From Elmis aenea (lineage: Eukaryota > Arthropoda > Insecta > Coleoptera > Elmidae), in NCBI GenBank assembly GCA_947652605.1, contig OX393584.1, positions 30,119,467 through 30,183,466 on the forward strand: DNA of 64,000 nt. The letters run 5' to 3'. Positions 1-11,119 of the stretch are shown in pieces. The position numbers and the translations under genes were made by a program. The notes below the pieces were generated by a model. That model was not told the origin of the DNA and did no database searches. It saw only the letters and a list, made by a program, of their open reading frames with translations. Each line of letters starts with the position of its first letter. Position 1 is the stretch's first letter.

Positions 1-832
1 GCCCATTTATTTGCAACATTTTATTTGGCCGCCCCTATCAGCGATTCGACTGAAATTGCTAGAGAAGTTAAACCCTGAATCTTCATGTGTGCGCGTATCG
101 CAATATCAGTAACAGTTTAACCGTCGTAAACCCTACCTCGCTATAAATGGACAGACCTGGAAGAACCAACGCTCTCGTTATGGCTGATTGGGGTGGCCTT
201 TACAAAATAAAGCTGTAGTGATCGGAGCCTTATTATGTCATTCATTCTTCGGCAGCACGTGTCCGCGAATGTTCCATCGCGGCAGAGACAAACAGAAAAC
301 GCTGTATTAGAAATTCCCGATTTAATCGTTTAATCGCTAAACAAACAAATGTAAATTGTTTCAGACGCCTTTTTAAATCCGTGTACGTGATGGTTTGGCT
401 AATCAGCGAGTGCGTGCCGGTTTTTGATCAGATTACCTCCAATGACCCCCAATTTCCCATTATTTTTATACACGCTCGACACCTCCGGTTAGAGAAGACG
501 CTTCCTGATACAACGTCGCAAACGATTTTCCGTAGTGGATTATTTAGTCTTATACTCTTTCTGAAACATATGGAACCATCCATCACGCGCAAAGATAAAT
601 AATAAAGGAAGTTTGTAATACGAGCAGCTTGTATATCACGAAAGTCCGTTCACCGCTTACACGAAGTAAAAGAATGATGTGCCATTAATGTTAATATTTA
701 TCGGTGTACACGTACATCAGCCCGACAGTGCTTCGTTACTCATTTGCTAAATGGGCGCATCTCGTTTCGACCCCTTTGTATTTGTTCGCCATTCACTGTG
801 ACGTAATTGTGATGAGGCGTATACTGCAAGTC
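1..832. other. non-coding unique-looking sequence
   Basis: No ORF here looks like a real gene. The text contains more CG dinucleotides and looks less AT-biased than most of the window, and I recognise no repeat in it. The same kind of sequence resumes after the hAT insertion that ends at 1854. It could be regulatory or untranslated sequence of a gene outside the window; this is inference. Confidence 0.4.
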
Positions 833-1854
833 CAGTGGCGGATCAAGTCCAGTGGAGGCCCCAAGCGGTAAATATTTCGGGGCCCTCAAACTCAAGTTAA
901 AAAAAGAAGTTGCAAGAAACAAAAAAGAAAAGTAATCAAAAATTTCATACCGTAACAGATTAAATAAATTTATTAAAAAAATATATTTTTTTAAATAAAT
1001 TTCCGTCATGCTTTATTTCTTGCAAATTCGTCAATTATTTTGGCAGTGTCGATTCGGTTTAAAATGTCCTGTTTTATATACAAAGTGGCCATATTATTTA
1101 ATCTTTCTTCTCCCATAGTACTCCTTAAATAATTTTTTACACGCTTTAAAACAGAAAACGATCTTTCTCCTGACGCATTAGATAAAGGAATTGTAAAAAA
1201 AAAATCAGTAATATCTCAACATACGGAAATGTGCAAGACATTTTTTTTACCGGCTCGATAGATGCCTGGTGTGGTTTTTGTGGTGTCCTCGTTTTCTTTT
1301 AGAAATATTAAAAAATGGTCAAATTCGTGTTCAAAAGTACAAAAATCAATGTCTTTTTTTGTAAATATCCTCTCACATTTTTATCGCGTTTTTTTTTCTA
1401 TTAATAAATTTCAATCAAAAAATATTTTCCACAAATCTTTCCTTTTTACTACCACAGGATAAAACATACGCTCACAAAAGTTAGTTGATCGATATGCGAA
1501 ACATCGGGAGTGAAGTCAACAATTATACTATAATAAGTGGCAGATTTGATTTCTTCAATTATTTCCGCTCTGACTTGATTACCAATAAGACCTACAAATT
1601 CGTCACAAATATTATGAGATAAATAGTTTACATTTCATAGTCCTTGCATATTTTTGACCGCATGCCTTACATTAAAACCCACCACACGCCACTGATCAAC
1701 AAAATATGATTATTTGATATATACAAAAAAAAAAAAAAACATCCTAGAGCCCTAATGAGAAGACATTTTAAGATCTCGACGCCCCTTCGGGGCCCTTTGC
1801 TGTTCCAGGACCCTACGAGGCCTCTTAGTCCATGTACCCCTTAATCCGCCACTG
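833..1854 (-). mobile_element. hAT transposon, internally deleted copy
   Basis: The left end reads CAGTGGCGGATCAAG and the right end is the inverse of CAGTGGCGGATTAAG, so the terminal inverted repeats match over about 15 bases. The flanks are 8-bp direct repeats with one mismatch, tgcaagtc (825-832) and ttcaagtc (1855-1862), the target-duplication length of hAT elements. The interior carries minus-strand remains of a hAT transposase of the ZMYM1-like type. Only about 1 kb remains, so most of the transposase is deleted and the copy is non-autonomous. Confidence 0.88.
1006..1690 (-). pseudogene. hAT transposase remnant (ZMYM1-like)
   Basis: Read on the minus strand, two blocks are recognisable. 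Near 1480-1660 there is the catalytic-region block containing SIIVDFTPD and DQLTF, typical of ZMYM1-like hAT transposases. From about 1190 down to the TGA stop at 1008-1006 lies the hAT C-terminal dimerisation domain, with SGERSFSVLKRVKNYLRST. Between the blocks the frame is broken by stops and shifts, and the N-terminal zinc finger is absent. The transposase cannot be functional. Confidence 0.8.
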
Positions 1855-2540
1855 TTCAAGTCCCTATAAGTACAGGAACGCAGATTAAAATGATTTCGCG
1901 TTTCTTTAACTGATACAGCGACGAGGCAGACAGAAATTTGCGAGCGGACCCACAACACTGCATTATGAATCAAGCGAAGGTTTGCACCTGGGCTCGTAAC
2001 GTGGATATAGCATCCACTCGTAACTATAGCGGCGCGTACGTGAGCGGTAGCTGGTCTTATTTGACTCCTGCTTCATAATTGATGAGACCGAACCACACCG
2101 CAAGCCGCGTCACAGTTTTGCCGCTCTTACGGGGACGCTCGTATTATTTAAAAAGGCAAATATGCTCCCGCTTAGATTGGAAACGATGCATTAAAACTAG
2201 CACCTGTCGAATCGCGCGCATCGGAGAATAATCGTAACTACCATAACACATCTTTAGAAGTGCAGACCACGAAGTCGGTGTCATGGCATCACGCCTCAAG
2301 CTACGCGGCCGGGATGCCGATCATCTAGGCAGGCAGTAGGGATGTCACTCTTTAATGCCGCGTTCACATCAATAAGACGTGAGCGTCACGTTTAGCCCGT
2401 CCGATGCATTAGTCTCGCTTATCTCGAATTAAAATAAATGATCGGAATTAAGTAAACACGACAAACCGTCGGTATTTTTCACTAGCATGCCTCAACAATT
2501 TCGGTACGAAAAGCAACATTTATCTAACCAGTTAAGCAAA
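1855..2540. other. non-coding sequence, CG-containing
   Basis: Continuation of the sequence type at 1-832. It is rich in CG dinucleotides compared with the rest of the window and has no supported ORF. No repeat copy of it was seen elsewhere in the window. Candidate regulatory or conserved non-coding sequence, by composition only. Confidence 0.35.
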
Positions 2541-2559
2541 ATTAATTTTTTTCGTCAAC

Positions 2560-2915
2560 ATTCATATCAATCAAAAAATGTTTCAAGTAAAAAGTGTAAT
2601 TTTATCAAAAATCTTCCTAATTATGCAATAAAAACCGGGTGATTCCATTTCAGTTTTTAAAGTTACTTCCGGATTTGGTCACTTGCGGTTTAATCACGAA
2701 AACCGCTATAGCGTCAGTCGATTCTACATATGCACTTTTGTTTAAAAAGGTTTTTCCCCATCTTTGTCACACGTCGAAAAACTGCAACTTTTGTCAAGAT
2801 TTTTTTTATGGAATAGTTGCTCTTAAATCATAAATCATTCACATCCATTTATCCAACTCTGTATCTCATACCGTTTACGAGATCCCCATGCTGTTCAAGT
2901 TAACTGGGACACCCT
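2560..2915 (-). repeat. MITE-like repeat, outer end at 2915
   Basis: The right end reads (on plus) gagatccccatgctg then ctgggacaccctg followed by TA. The same end occurs at 23189 and 46848 and, inverted, at 34576. Outer ends of the type TA|CAGGGTGTCCCA suggest a Tc1/mariner-type non-autonomous element. The inner boundary is unclear. Confidence 0.55.
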
Positions 2916-2936
2916 GTATTTTGAAATAGTTTTATA

Positions 2937-3640
2937 CAGGGATGCGCAAAAGTATGGAAACAGACAAATATCTGGAACACTATTGCAGATATAACAATGA
3001 AATTTTGTATCTTAGCGTTATGATATTTTTCGGATTCGATGAAAATATTACGGTTACAATACCACTTCCGGTTCAGCCTTTAAACCTTTAAAAGTTTTAT
3101 GAGTTTTATTACTGCTAGCGCAGAAAAATCTTTGTTTGACAACCGAAACAAGCACAAGAAAGAAACATATATGTATCTTCTCTGAGTATATAAATTCCGG
3201 ATCTCCTACCCGCTGGGGGTGTTTTGACTCCCGAAGCGAATGCACAACCCAAAACTTTCATCTACATCAATATTTTCATTGACGACACGTTGAGTTTCTG
3301 TTATCTGCCCCGGGTGGCATGACTTTAGAAGCAAATATAAAACACGAGGTTCCCATGTAGTCCAAATATCTCAGTGGCAGTCACGTGTATCTTCTCTGCT
3401 CCAGAACCAGATAGAACTCCAGGAACAAATATACCACAGTAAACTTCCAACTAATCCGTGTATCTCAGTGAGATCTTAGCCCCTCAGAAAGATCCTGGTT
3501 TCGAAGCAAACATGAGGCTTCCATCCACTTCCAGTATATCAGTGAGAACACATCACGTGATCCTTATCCGAATGCTAGAGCGAACGTATAATACGCTCCA
3601 TCTACTCCAAATATTATAGTCAAAACAATAAGTTATCGAT
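2937..3640 (+). repeat. transposon end followed by degenerate ~80-bp tandem repeat
   Basis: At 2937 a CAGGGATGCGCAAAAG end starts directly after TA, only 21 bases from the end of the previous element. From about 3160 to 3640 four to five diverged units of roughly 75-90 bases follow. Each contains a segment like GAAGCAAATATAA...CTTCCA(N)nCCAAATATCTCAGTG. Units share the words 'gaagc(a/g)aa', 'ttccat' and 'atctcagtg'. No protein is recognised from them on either strand. Confidence 0.5.
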
Positions 3641-3989
3641 AACCCATGATTCAAAACAATTTTTAACATTTTTAAGAACACCAAACCGTTAAACGATATA
3701 TAATGGTCACCAACACATCACAAATCACACAAAATCAACTAATGACTTTAAAAAAACTACACATGAAACTCTGACAACAATAAAAAAAAACATTTAAAAG
3801 TTTCAGGACGGACACCTTCGTTTTTGATGCAAGTTCAGAACATCTTATCCTTCTATCACCAACTGCTAGTCTATAAAAGCATGTGATTATGCAACCAGTT
3901 CAATTCCAATGTTATAGACGTAAGAATATAATAATTAAAATTATGAAATTTAGATAATTATAGGAAGATAGTTTTGATATGTTAACATT

Positions 3990-4690
3990 TTCTTTATAGC
4001 AAATTTTTAAAAACTTTGATGACCTCTAAAAAATATTTTTAATTGGGTTTCTGAACAACTTTGTAGTCGTTATGCATTAGGGTGCGTACACACGTACGTA
4101 ATGTGTAATGTAAGGCAAATTCGTCGTTTTACGTCACTGCGAGCGTTACATGTAATACAAAAACAACAGGATTCGCATCGTGCTCCAAACAATTCGCATT
4201 ACATTACACGTTACATTACATTACATATTACATACGTGTGTACGCACCCTTAGGTAGACACTGTTTGACATTTTCACAAACAATTAAGCCAAATGCACAA
4301 TTTTTCAAAATTTTACTACGATAGTTTCAAGAGTATTAGCTTGGCAAATTTTTTAAAATTTTGATGACCTCTAAAAAATATTTTTAATCGGTGTCTGAAC
4401 AACTTTGTAGTCATTATGCATTATTTTGAAACTCTTTATCGCAATTTTTTAATGCATGATCGGATTTAGAGTTAACTACTAAATCAGGATAAAATAGTGT
4501 AGGTACTATGTTTTTAAATAAAAAATTGACTATCGCCAGTCTGGTATATTTCATAGTAGAAAAACCATTTTAACGCCATTTTATAAAAAAATTTCGCAAT
4601 TCACAAAAATAAAGTCTATAGGGGTTTCCTCTAAAAATAAAAAAGTTATAGGGGTGCGACAGTCAATCTGAACTACCGCAGTATGTATGC
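3990..4690. repeat. diverged repeat with internal duplication and inserted MITE
   Basis: About 85 bases at 3990-4077 (containing gatgacctctaaaaaatat and caactttgtagtcgttatgc) recur at about 4335-4420. After removing the 170-bp MITE between them the spacing is near 170 bases, so this was a short tandem duplication. The segment 4455-4680, with ataggggtttcctct and tgcgacagtcaa, recurs at about 22510-22715, so it is part of a dispersed family. Confidence 0.6.
4080..4249. mobile_element. PIF/Harbinger-type MITE, 170 bp
   Basis: Ends are near-perfect inverted repeats beginning GGGTGCGTACACACGTA, with the inverse TACGTGTGTACGCACCC at the right. It is flanked by the 3-bp direct repeat TTA (4077-4079 and 4250-4252). 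A TWA target duplication with GGG-starting termini is the hallmark of PIF/Harbinger elements. There is no coding capacity. It sits inside a tandem duplication, so it is younger than that repeat. Confidence 0.82.
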
Positions 4691-5600
4691 ATATTGCATA
4701 TGTTTATAAAATGTTGTAAATATCTTTTAATTTATGTGAATCAAACGATGTTCTTTACATTTGAGTAGGTATGTAAAAGGTTGCTGCTTTAAAAAAAATC
4801 ATTTTAGACGTATTTTTTTAATGGTGATGCAATCAACCATATTAAACAAAAATTTTTATTTCAAATCTGGTATTCACGTTTGTTTTTGAGTTTCCGAAAA
4901 CTTTAAAAGGTAATTTTTTGTATCTCGAAAAATAAGGGCATTTTCCTCCTATGATACTTCCAAACATCACTAAAATCTAGTGTTATGCAGTATTGTACGG
5001 GTTTTTTATTTTAAAATTTGCTTTAGATGATCACACGGCAACAATCAAGAATAAGTTTTTTTTTAATTAAATCAAAAATTACAATCTTTTTCCATAGTAC
5101 CAACAAAGAAGTATTATTTTGACACGGACAACAAAGTTCCTGTGATGTTATTTACTAAAAATTCAGTTTTTAAACGGTTTTCTTTATTGTTCTAAAACAG
5201 GAATAATGCTGAAAAACATGTTGGAAACGAGGTCCGGACGACACGAGTAGCGACATCGTCAAGCAACTTGTGAAAGACGAACACATGAACTAGATTGCGA
5301 TAACCCGAGGCTGGCGCTCGGACCGAACGGTGCGATAAAATAAAACGGAAACAATCAGTAACTACGTATGTTTACGTTTAAACTAAATATCTATATCACA
5401 GCTATATGATATACTCTGCAGCGTTACATATTCTAGTTTGCTTACGTTACCTGAAAGTTTAAACTACACTGACGTGCACAATTTTAGTTGTCTAATGTGA
5501 GATTTACAATTTCATTTTTTTTATTGCTCGTGACTAATAGAAAAACACAATTTTGATATCACCAACAGATTTTAAAAACAGTTTTTTACTCATGTATGCC
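4691..5600. other. intergenic, no feature recognised
   Basis: AT-rich sequence without a supported ORF. A short patch near 5220-5340 contains more CG dinucleotides, but no repeat or gene was recognised in it. Confidence 0.3.
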
Positions 5601-5644
5601 GGGCAATTCAGTTTGACCGTCACAACCTGGTAATTTTGTTATTT

Positions 5645-6263
5645 TAAAAAGCTTTAAATATTTAGGAGTGATCATAGAGAAAAATGGAGGAATGGACAAG
5701 GAAATAAGCGAAACGACAAGAAATGTGGGAAGAATATTTAACAGTTTAAGAACAGCAATTTTTGGAAAAAGAGAAGTCCCAAAACGAACAAAAGTGGAAG
5801 TGGTCAAAAAGATAGTAACTCCGGCACTTTTAAATGGAAGTGAAACGTGTACACACACAAATAAAAATAGTAGCCGAGTGAAGGCAGCAGAAATGAGATT
5901 TCTAGGAAAAATCCAAGGAAAAACAAAAGAAAATAGAATCAGAAACGAAACATATAGAGACCAATTAAAGATTAAATCAGCTGTAACAAAAATACAAGAA
6001 AGGCAGCTGGAATGTTTGGGTCACGTTTATAGGATGAAAGAAGAAAGGTTAACTTGAAGAGCATATGAAGCAAGATCACAGGGAAGAAACAAAAGAGGTA
6101 GACCGAGAAAAACCTGGCAAGACGAAGTTAAAAAAAACAGCAAGGGATAGAAACATCTAATGGATAGACATAAAAACATGGAAAAAAAAGTCAGCACAAC
6201 ACAACTCGACAGTCTTACAGCTAACAGTAGAAGGACTCATGACTAAATAAAATAAAATAAAGC
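5645..6263 (+). mobile_element. non-LTR retrotransposon family B, 3' fragment
   Basis: The translated plus strand gives the C-terminal part of an endonuclease/reverse-transcriptase polyprotein. It starts at the box FKYLGVIIEKNG, then LLNGSETCTHTNKN (family consensus YGSETWT), then EMRFLGKIQG and LECLGHVYRMKEE. A stop at 6055-6057 breaks the frame early. The 3' end is GGACTCATGACTAAA followed by a short (TAAAA)n tail at about 6243-6263. The RT catalytic core is missing: a 5'-truncated dead copy. A second copy lies inverted at 12.99-14.06 kb. Confidence 0.85.
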
Positions 6264-7408
6264 AAGTTTTCCAACTGTATAACTACGCTTTCCATGTTGA
6301 AACAAAAAAGTTAATTGATACTGTATGAACAGCAATAAAAACGGTGCAGAAGGACATGTAATACGTATACAAAATTATCAAAAATATATTTTATATCAGA
6401 GCTATCCATCTGAAACTAATGTTATAACGATGACTGGTTTACAGTGAATGGGATAAAGTAATTTCAATTTTTTATGAGGCGAGCGTCGTTATTTTAGAAT
6501 ATGCTGATGTCTCCTTTAAACTTTTTGTCTATTTACATGATTCCAACTTTAAATTATAATGATCTTTAAACCAGTAACGTATGATGTGCGAACATTAAAT
6601 TGTAACCATCTCTTGTTAATAGCGGTAGTGTATAGTTCATCAGTCAAATAATTGGTTTACTTAGACAAAAACACGTTCTGTCAACGATTCCTGCTAAAAT
6701 AGTCGACGGCACATAGCAACCATGGCGTTCGCTTAGCAGTATTTGTTAACGCAAAACGTTATTTACGTACATTTCCCGATAATGACTCATTTAACTATAT
6801 TCATAGTTGAAACGGCGTTCAGAGATAACGTGTAATAAATTTCAAAGGATGCTGCATCGCTGCAATATACGTCCGTATCTCTGCAACGCCTATTTTTCTT
6901 TCGTTGTTGAAACTATATGAATATAATCTGGATCTCCCCGCCGTACGGATATTTTGATGAAATATGTTTCGACCCTTCGTCAACGTCAGAGTCAATGAGA
7001 ACTAGTCATCAATGTCATGAGCGGCGATCTTAAAGGAAATACGGTAACAGATGTTAACCTTGGCGAATAAAAACTTCCTTATTTCCTTGTAAAATTGTAC
7101 ATGCGTTCAAACTTCAACCGTTTCAATTGCTTATTAGATTTGCCAACTTTAACGATAAATTAGCAGCTCCCAAATAAATTCTCCAATTAACAAATAAAAC
7201 CAAAACAATGTGCTTTGGCGTGCCAAATTACATCAGCTTCGCTAGTTTTTAAATTAAATCGTCCCAAGCAATTGTTGTTATCAAATATATTACTAAATCA
7301 TTCCAAATATATGTAATTCTGCTCGATAAAACAAACGTAAAACAAATATGCATTTCTAACAACTCTTATTTTAATTTATTTATTAATACGAGTACGTATT
7401 TTTATAAA
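6264..7408. other. intergenic, no feature recognised
   Basis: No supported ORF. From about 6600 to 7080 the sequence looks like unique, less AT-biased DNA. I see nothing that identifies it. Confidence 0.3.
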
Positions 7409-8153
7409 CAATGTGTCCAAAAGGTATGGAATATGCTGTATATCTCAGTAAATATCCACTTTAGGGGAAATGTTTTGAATAAAAATTGTTTGGTACTTAG
7501 TTTTCCACCATGACAAAATTTAAATTCTAATTTTTCGAATTACAAAAGCGCAATGAAAACCAATGACAAGATACCCCTATATTATACTCATTTGATGGAG
7601 GATTTTTTCTCTTTTCAATGATGTAAAACTTTAGTACTCTTACCTAAGCAATTTTTTGAGAAAAATATAAAAAATACTCTAAAAGTATTTTAATTGTTTA
7701 GTATTTGTTTCTAACAAAAAGATCATAATAACTAAAATTTTTTGACGAAGTCTACAATTAGTGTTTAACCTGTGAACCATTTACGGCTTGGCAATGATAA
7801 ACTCGGTTTTTAAACCCATTAATAACATTCCCAAGCATTTCAGGTGTAATAGACCTCATCTCTTCTCTACTACGATCTTTTAAATTTTCGATATTCTCCG
7901 GCCTCTTAGCATAAACTTTATTTTTAAGGTGACCCCATCATTGAAAAGAAAAAAAAATCTCTATCAAATGAGTATAATATAAGGTATCTTGTCATTTTAA
8001 AAAAATTCAATTGTTTTTCATTGCGCTTGTTACTCAAAAAAAAATTTGTCTTATGGAAAACTAAGTACCGAACAACTTTTATTCAAAACATTTTCCCCTA
8101 AAGTGTATATTTACTGAGATAGACAGCAAATTCCATTCCTTTTGGACACCCTC
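7409..8153 (-). mobile_element. Tc1/mariner-type element, ~745 bp, degraded
   Basis: The two ends form a long imperfect inverted repeat of more than 100 bases. The left contains GTGTCCAAAAGG and CCACTTTAGGGGAAATG; the right contains CATTTTCCCCTAAAGTG and CCTTTTGGACACC, with TA after it. On the minus strand around 7945-7760 lies the C-terminal part of a Tc1/mariner transposase, with WGHLKNKVYAKRPENIENL and MLGNVINGFKNR. The N-terminal and catalytic parts are gone. Confidence 0.78.
7759..7945 (-). pseudogene. Tc1/mariner transposase C-terminal remnant
   Basis: The minus-strand translation gives a segment of about 60 residues with the layout 'WG.LK.KVY..RP.N...LK' followed by 'RSITPEMLGNVINGFKNRVYHC', typical of the last part of the DDE domain in insect Tc1-like transposases. 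No DDE triad is present and the upstream half is missing, so it is a fossil inside the element at 7409-8153. Confidence 0.7.
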
Positions 8154-8232
8154 TACGACATTGTGGAAACCGATAATTAAAAGATCAATAAACTAAAACG
8201 TTTGCAACGCGTTTTGAAAGCCCGGAAAACAT

Positions 8233-8640
8233 CTTTTTTCTACGACCGCTAATGTAAATGACTCTTATCGTACAGCCTGCATGAATAGTAAGTGGGTCCA
8301 TACGCACTAAGCAAAAAGCACAGTTTTAAAAAAAAATGATTAAAGTAAACTCGTCAAACACTGCATGCATAGTAAGTGCTATAACGCACGGTAAGTAAAA
8401 CGCACACTTATCTAGAAATGTCAAAGTAGGCTTAAGTCAAAATTGACAACGTAATTACATGTGTATATTAGCCAAAAAGTCGTTAAAATCGTAGGTATTA
8501 TGTGATCGTAGAAAAAGTTAGCTACATAACACGAGTTGTAAAGCAATTACGCACTCGTGGAAATACGCACGCCGCTACGCGGCTCCGTGCGCAACTTTTC
8601 CACTCGTGCGTAATATGCTTCTTACAACTCTTGGAATGTA
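8233..8640 (+). repeat. dispersed hairpin repeat, copy 1
   Basis: Member of a ~410-bp family, also at 21534-21954 (+), 45426-45621 (+, truncated) and 46485-46745 (-). The last ~120 bases form a hairpin: acacgagttgtaaagcaatt and acgcactcgtgg pair with ccactcgtgcgtaat and cttacaactc. The first part has two diverged half-units with 'gcatagtaagtg' and 'aacgcacggtaag'. Non-coding; a MITE-like or fold-back element by structure. Confidence 0.7.
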
Positions 8641-10526
8641 CTTAACATACTATTATTAAAAGGATTGGTTCTCAAACGACATAGGTCGGGGAATGTAAAA
8701 ATCAATTACTCACTGTAATTTATTAGTAATAAAAGACAATCAGTTACATAACGGTCTATAAACGTGGATAAACTTAAACCTGAACCCAGTACAAAGCATA
8801 TTTCTGTTGACCGATTTGAAATAATTATAGTTGCGACTCCAGAGCGTATAATATAGATTGAAAGATACTGACAGATTGACAATCTTATAAATTAATTGAC
8901 TTTCCCATTCTAATCTTAAATTTCAAATTGAAAACTAATAGTAAACGAAATTTGTGCTATTTGCTGATGTATTCTATACATGCGATGTGTCATCGAACAC
9001 ACAACCTCTGGCTGACTGTAACTTGTCGAAAATGCATAACTAAAAACATATTTCTTACCATTTTATGGATAAAATACTTTTAGCATGACATCAACCTAAT
9101 ATAGGTGCATGACCTAGAAGTTAGTAATGTTCCTCTTTGATTAATGTAATGAAGAAATAATATGTAGATTACCCATAAAGATTTTATGTAACGGTTTTAT
9201 GTCGTTTTCAAATGGAGTGCAAACAAAGAAAAAAATAGATTCAATCCTAATGGTGAAATAAAAGTTATCGCTTAACTCACTGAAGGTATCATGAATTACC
9301 TATGATGATTCTAAAATAAATAAACATCAGTAAATGTGAGTAATCTAAACCAATTATGCGTCTATCGATCAGAATGTAAATGGAAAAGTAATATGCATAG
9401 AACAAGTTATAAACAGGATAAGATCTCGACCCAATAATAGGTGAACTAGAATGACATAGTTTTCTAGATTAATAAAAAGTGTACTATTTAAACTAATACT
9501 TGATCTAGAAACTTTATCGGCGCTGGCAATAGAAGTTACACTTTGAAACAGCAATACACGATAATTTAATTGAACATCATTTTTTGCACAACTAAATTTG
9601 CTTCAACCGGTATCGATTTTCGATTTCCCGTTTAAAAAAATTATTTTTGAATGAACGATGCTTAATTTTAGTGTATCCTGACAATCATAAAAACAAAATT
9701 TAAATGTCACCCACAAATTTTGACAAACAATCCAAATTAGTATAAAAAATAGGCAAACAACACAAAGTTTGGTAACTAATTTTAATTATAAATGTTTGTT
9801 AACTAAATCTTTGCTGCATCAAGTACAATTTATTTACATACCTTCCAAATACATTAAATTCGCATTTCCGATTTAAAAAAACATCTTGAAACACAAAGTT
9901 TAATTGAAGATTCCAAATTTCAATCCAATTTTATTCAGAAGAGAAGTAAAACAAAATATATCAAAGTTATTAACTTTAAACGAGTCTATATTACATTTTC
10001 CTTTAAGTCACAAGAATTTTTTCGGCTGCCAATCGTTAAATTTGTGTCATCATATTACTTCAAAAGGCAATTGCCTCATATTTATATTCAAAAGAGGTAT
10101 ACGACGCCACCAAATAAAGTTTATTGTTAAAAATCGCAACATAATCTAGATACTCTAAAACTCTAAACCAAGAATTGGAATAAATTAATATGAAAATAAA
10201 TATCGAAAATTTCATTTTAATCAAAACCGTTAAAGAAATAACTCGCTGATTTAAAAATTGACAGATAATAACAAAAATTAATGAAGACAAATGTCAGATT
10301 GACAGTCATGGCTACTTATATTTGTAAAATTAATCCAATTTTAAAATATTAATTATAAACTAAATATTAAACATTTAAGCTTATTAATGGTCTCAAATGA
10401 TGCGTAATAAATTTATCTTTCTATTGTTACCATTAATTTTAATATAAATTCAATTGGGGAGCAGGAATCCGAAAAAAAGTTAAAACCAATGTTAATTCCC
10501 TATGTTCACGGCTGGTGGTTAACACC
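8641..10526. other. intergenic, no feature recognised
   Basis: AT-rich, with only short random ORFs. No protein similarity, repeat copy or RNA gene was recognised. Confidence 0.3.
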
Positions 10527-10886
10527 TGGTATAGTCTTTGCACTTTTTTCGACAAAAAAATCGATTTTCTTAAAACCACAGCAAATGGCTTCAAATTTAT
10601 TATACAGGTTATTTATAGCCCAATTAAGGATTATTAGCCCCTAAATACGATTTTTAATTTTTTGTGAAAAATGGGAAAAGTGCAAAGGCTATAGTCTTTG
10701 CACTTTTTTCGACAAAAAAATCGATTTTCTTAAAACTACAGGAAATGGCTTCAAATTTATTATACAGGTTATTTATAGCCCAAGTTAGTTATGAGCAAAT
10801 TCAGGATTATTAGTCCCTAAATACGATTTTTAATTTTTCGTGAAAAATGGGAAAAGTGCAAAGGCTATAGTCTTTGCACACAACCT
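10527..10886 (+). repeat. ~160-bp satellite, two monomers
   Basis: Two head-to-tail units of the satellite that forms the larger array at 18110-19300. The junction word ctatagtctttgcac appears at about 10529, 10689 and 10865, giving spacings of 160 and 176; the second unit has about 16 extra bases around 'agttagttatgagcaaattc'. Each junction is a hairpin, AAAAGTGCAAAG/CTTTGCACTTTT. Confidence 0.85.
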
Positions 10887-11119
10887 AATAAATTGTACTT
10901 CTTTTTACGGATCTAAAACTTGCAGGAAAACTAAGGCCTAAAACATAATACTCACAATTAAGTCACTTCTTGCGTTTTGTTTGTTAAAATAAAAAGATTT
11001 TTTGCAACAATGACATAAAACTATAAAACTATATATTTTTGAAAAATAAATAAGATTTCCAATTAAAAGAATATAATATATCAAAAACCAAGGTAGTCTA
11101 TAAATTAAGCATTAAAAAG
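10887..11119. other. spacer, AT-rich
   Basis: Short AT-rich spacer between the satellite stub and retrotransposon family A. Nothing recognised. Confidence 0.3.

Noticed and set aside
8540..8640. Hairpin as a Rho-independent terminator or riboswitch
   Set aside because: It is part of a dispersed repeat in a eukaryotic genome; bacterial regulatory classes do not apply.
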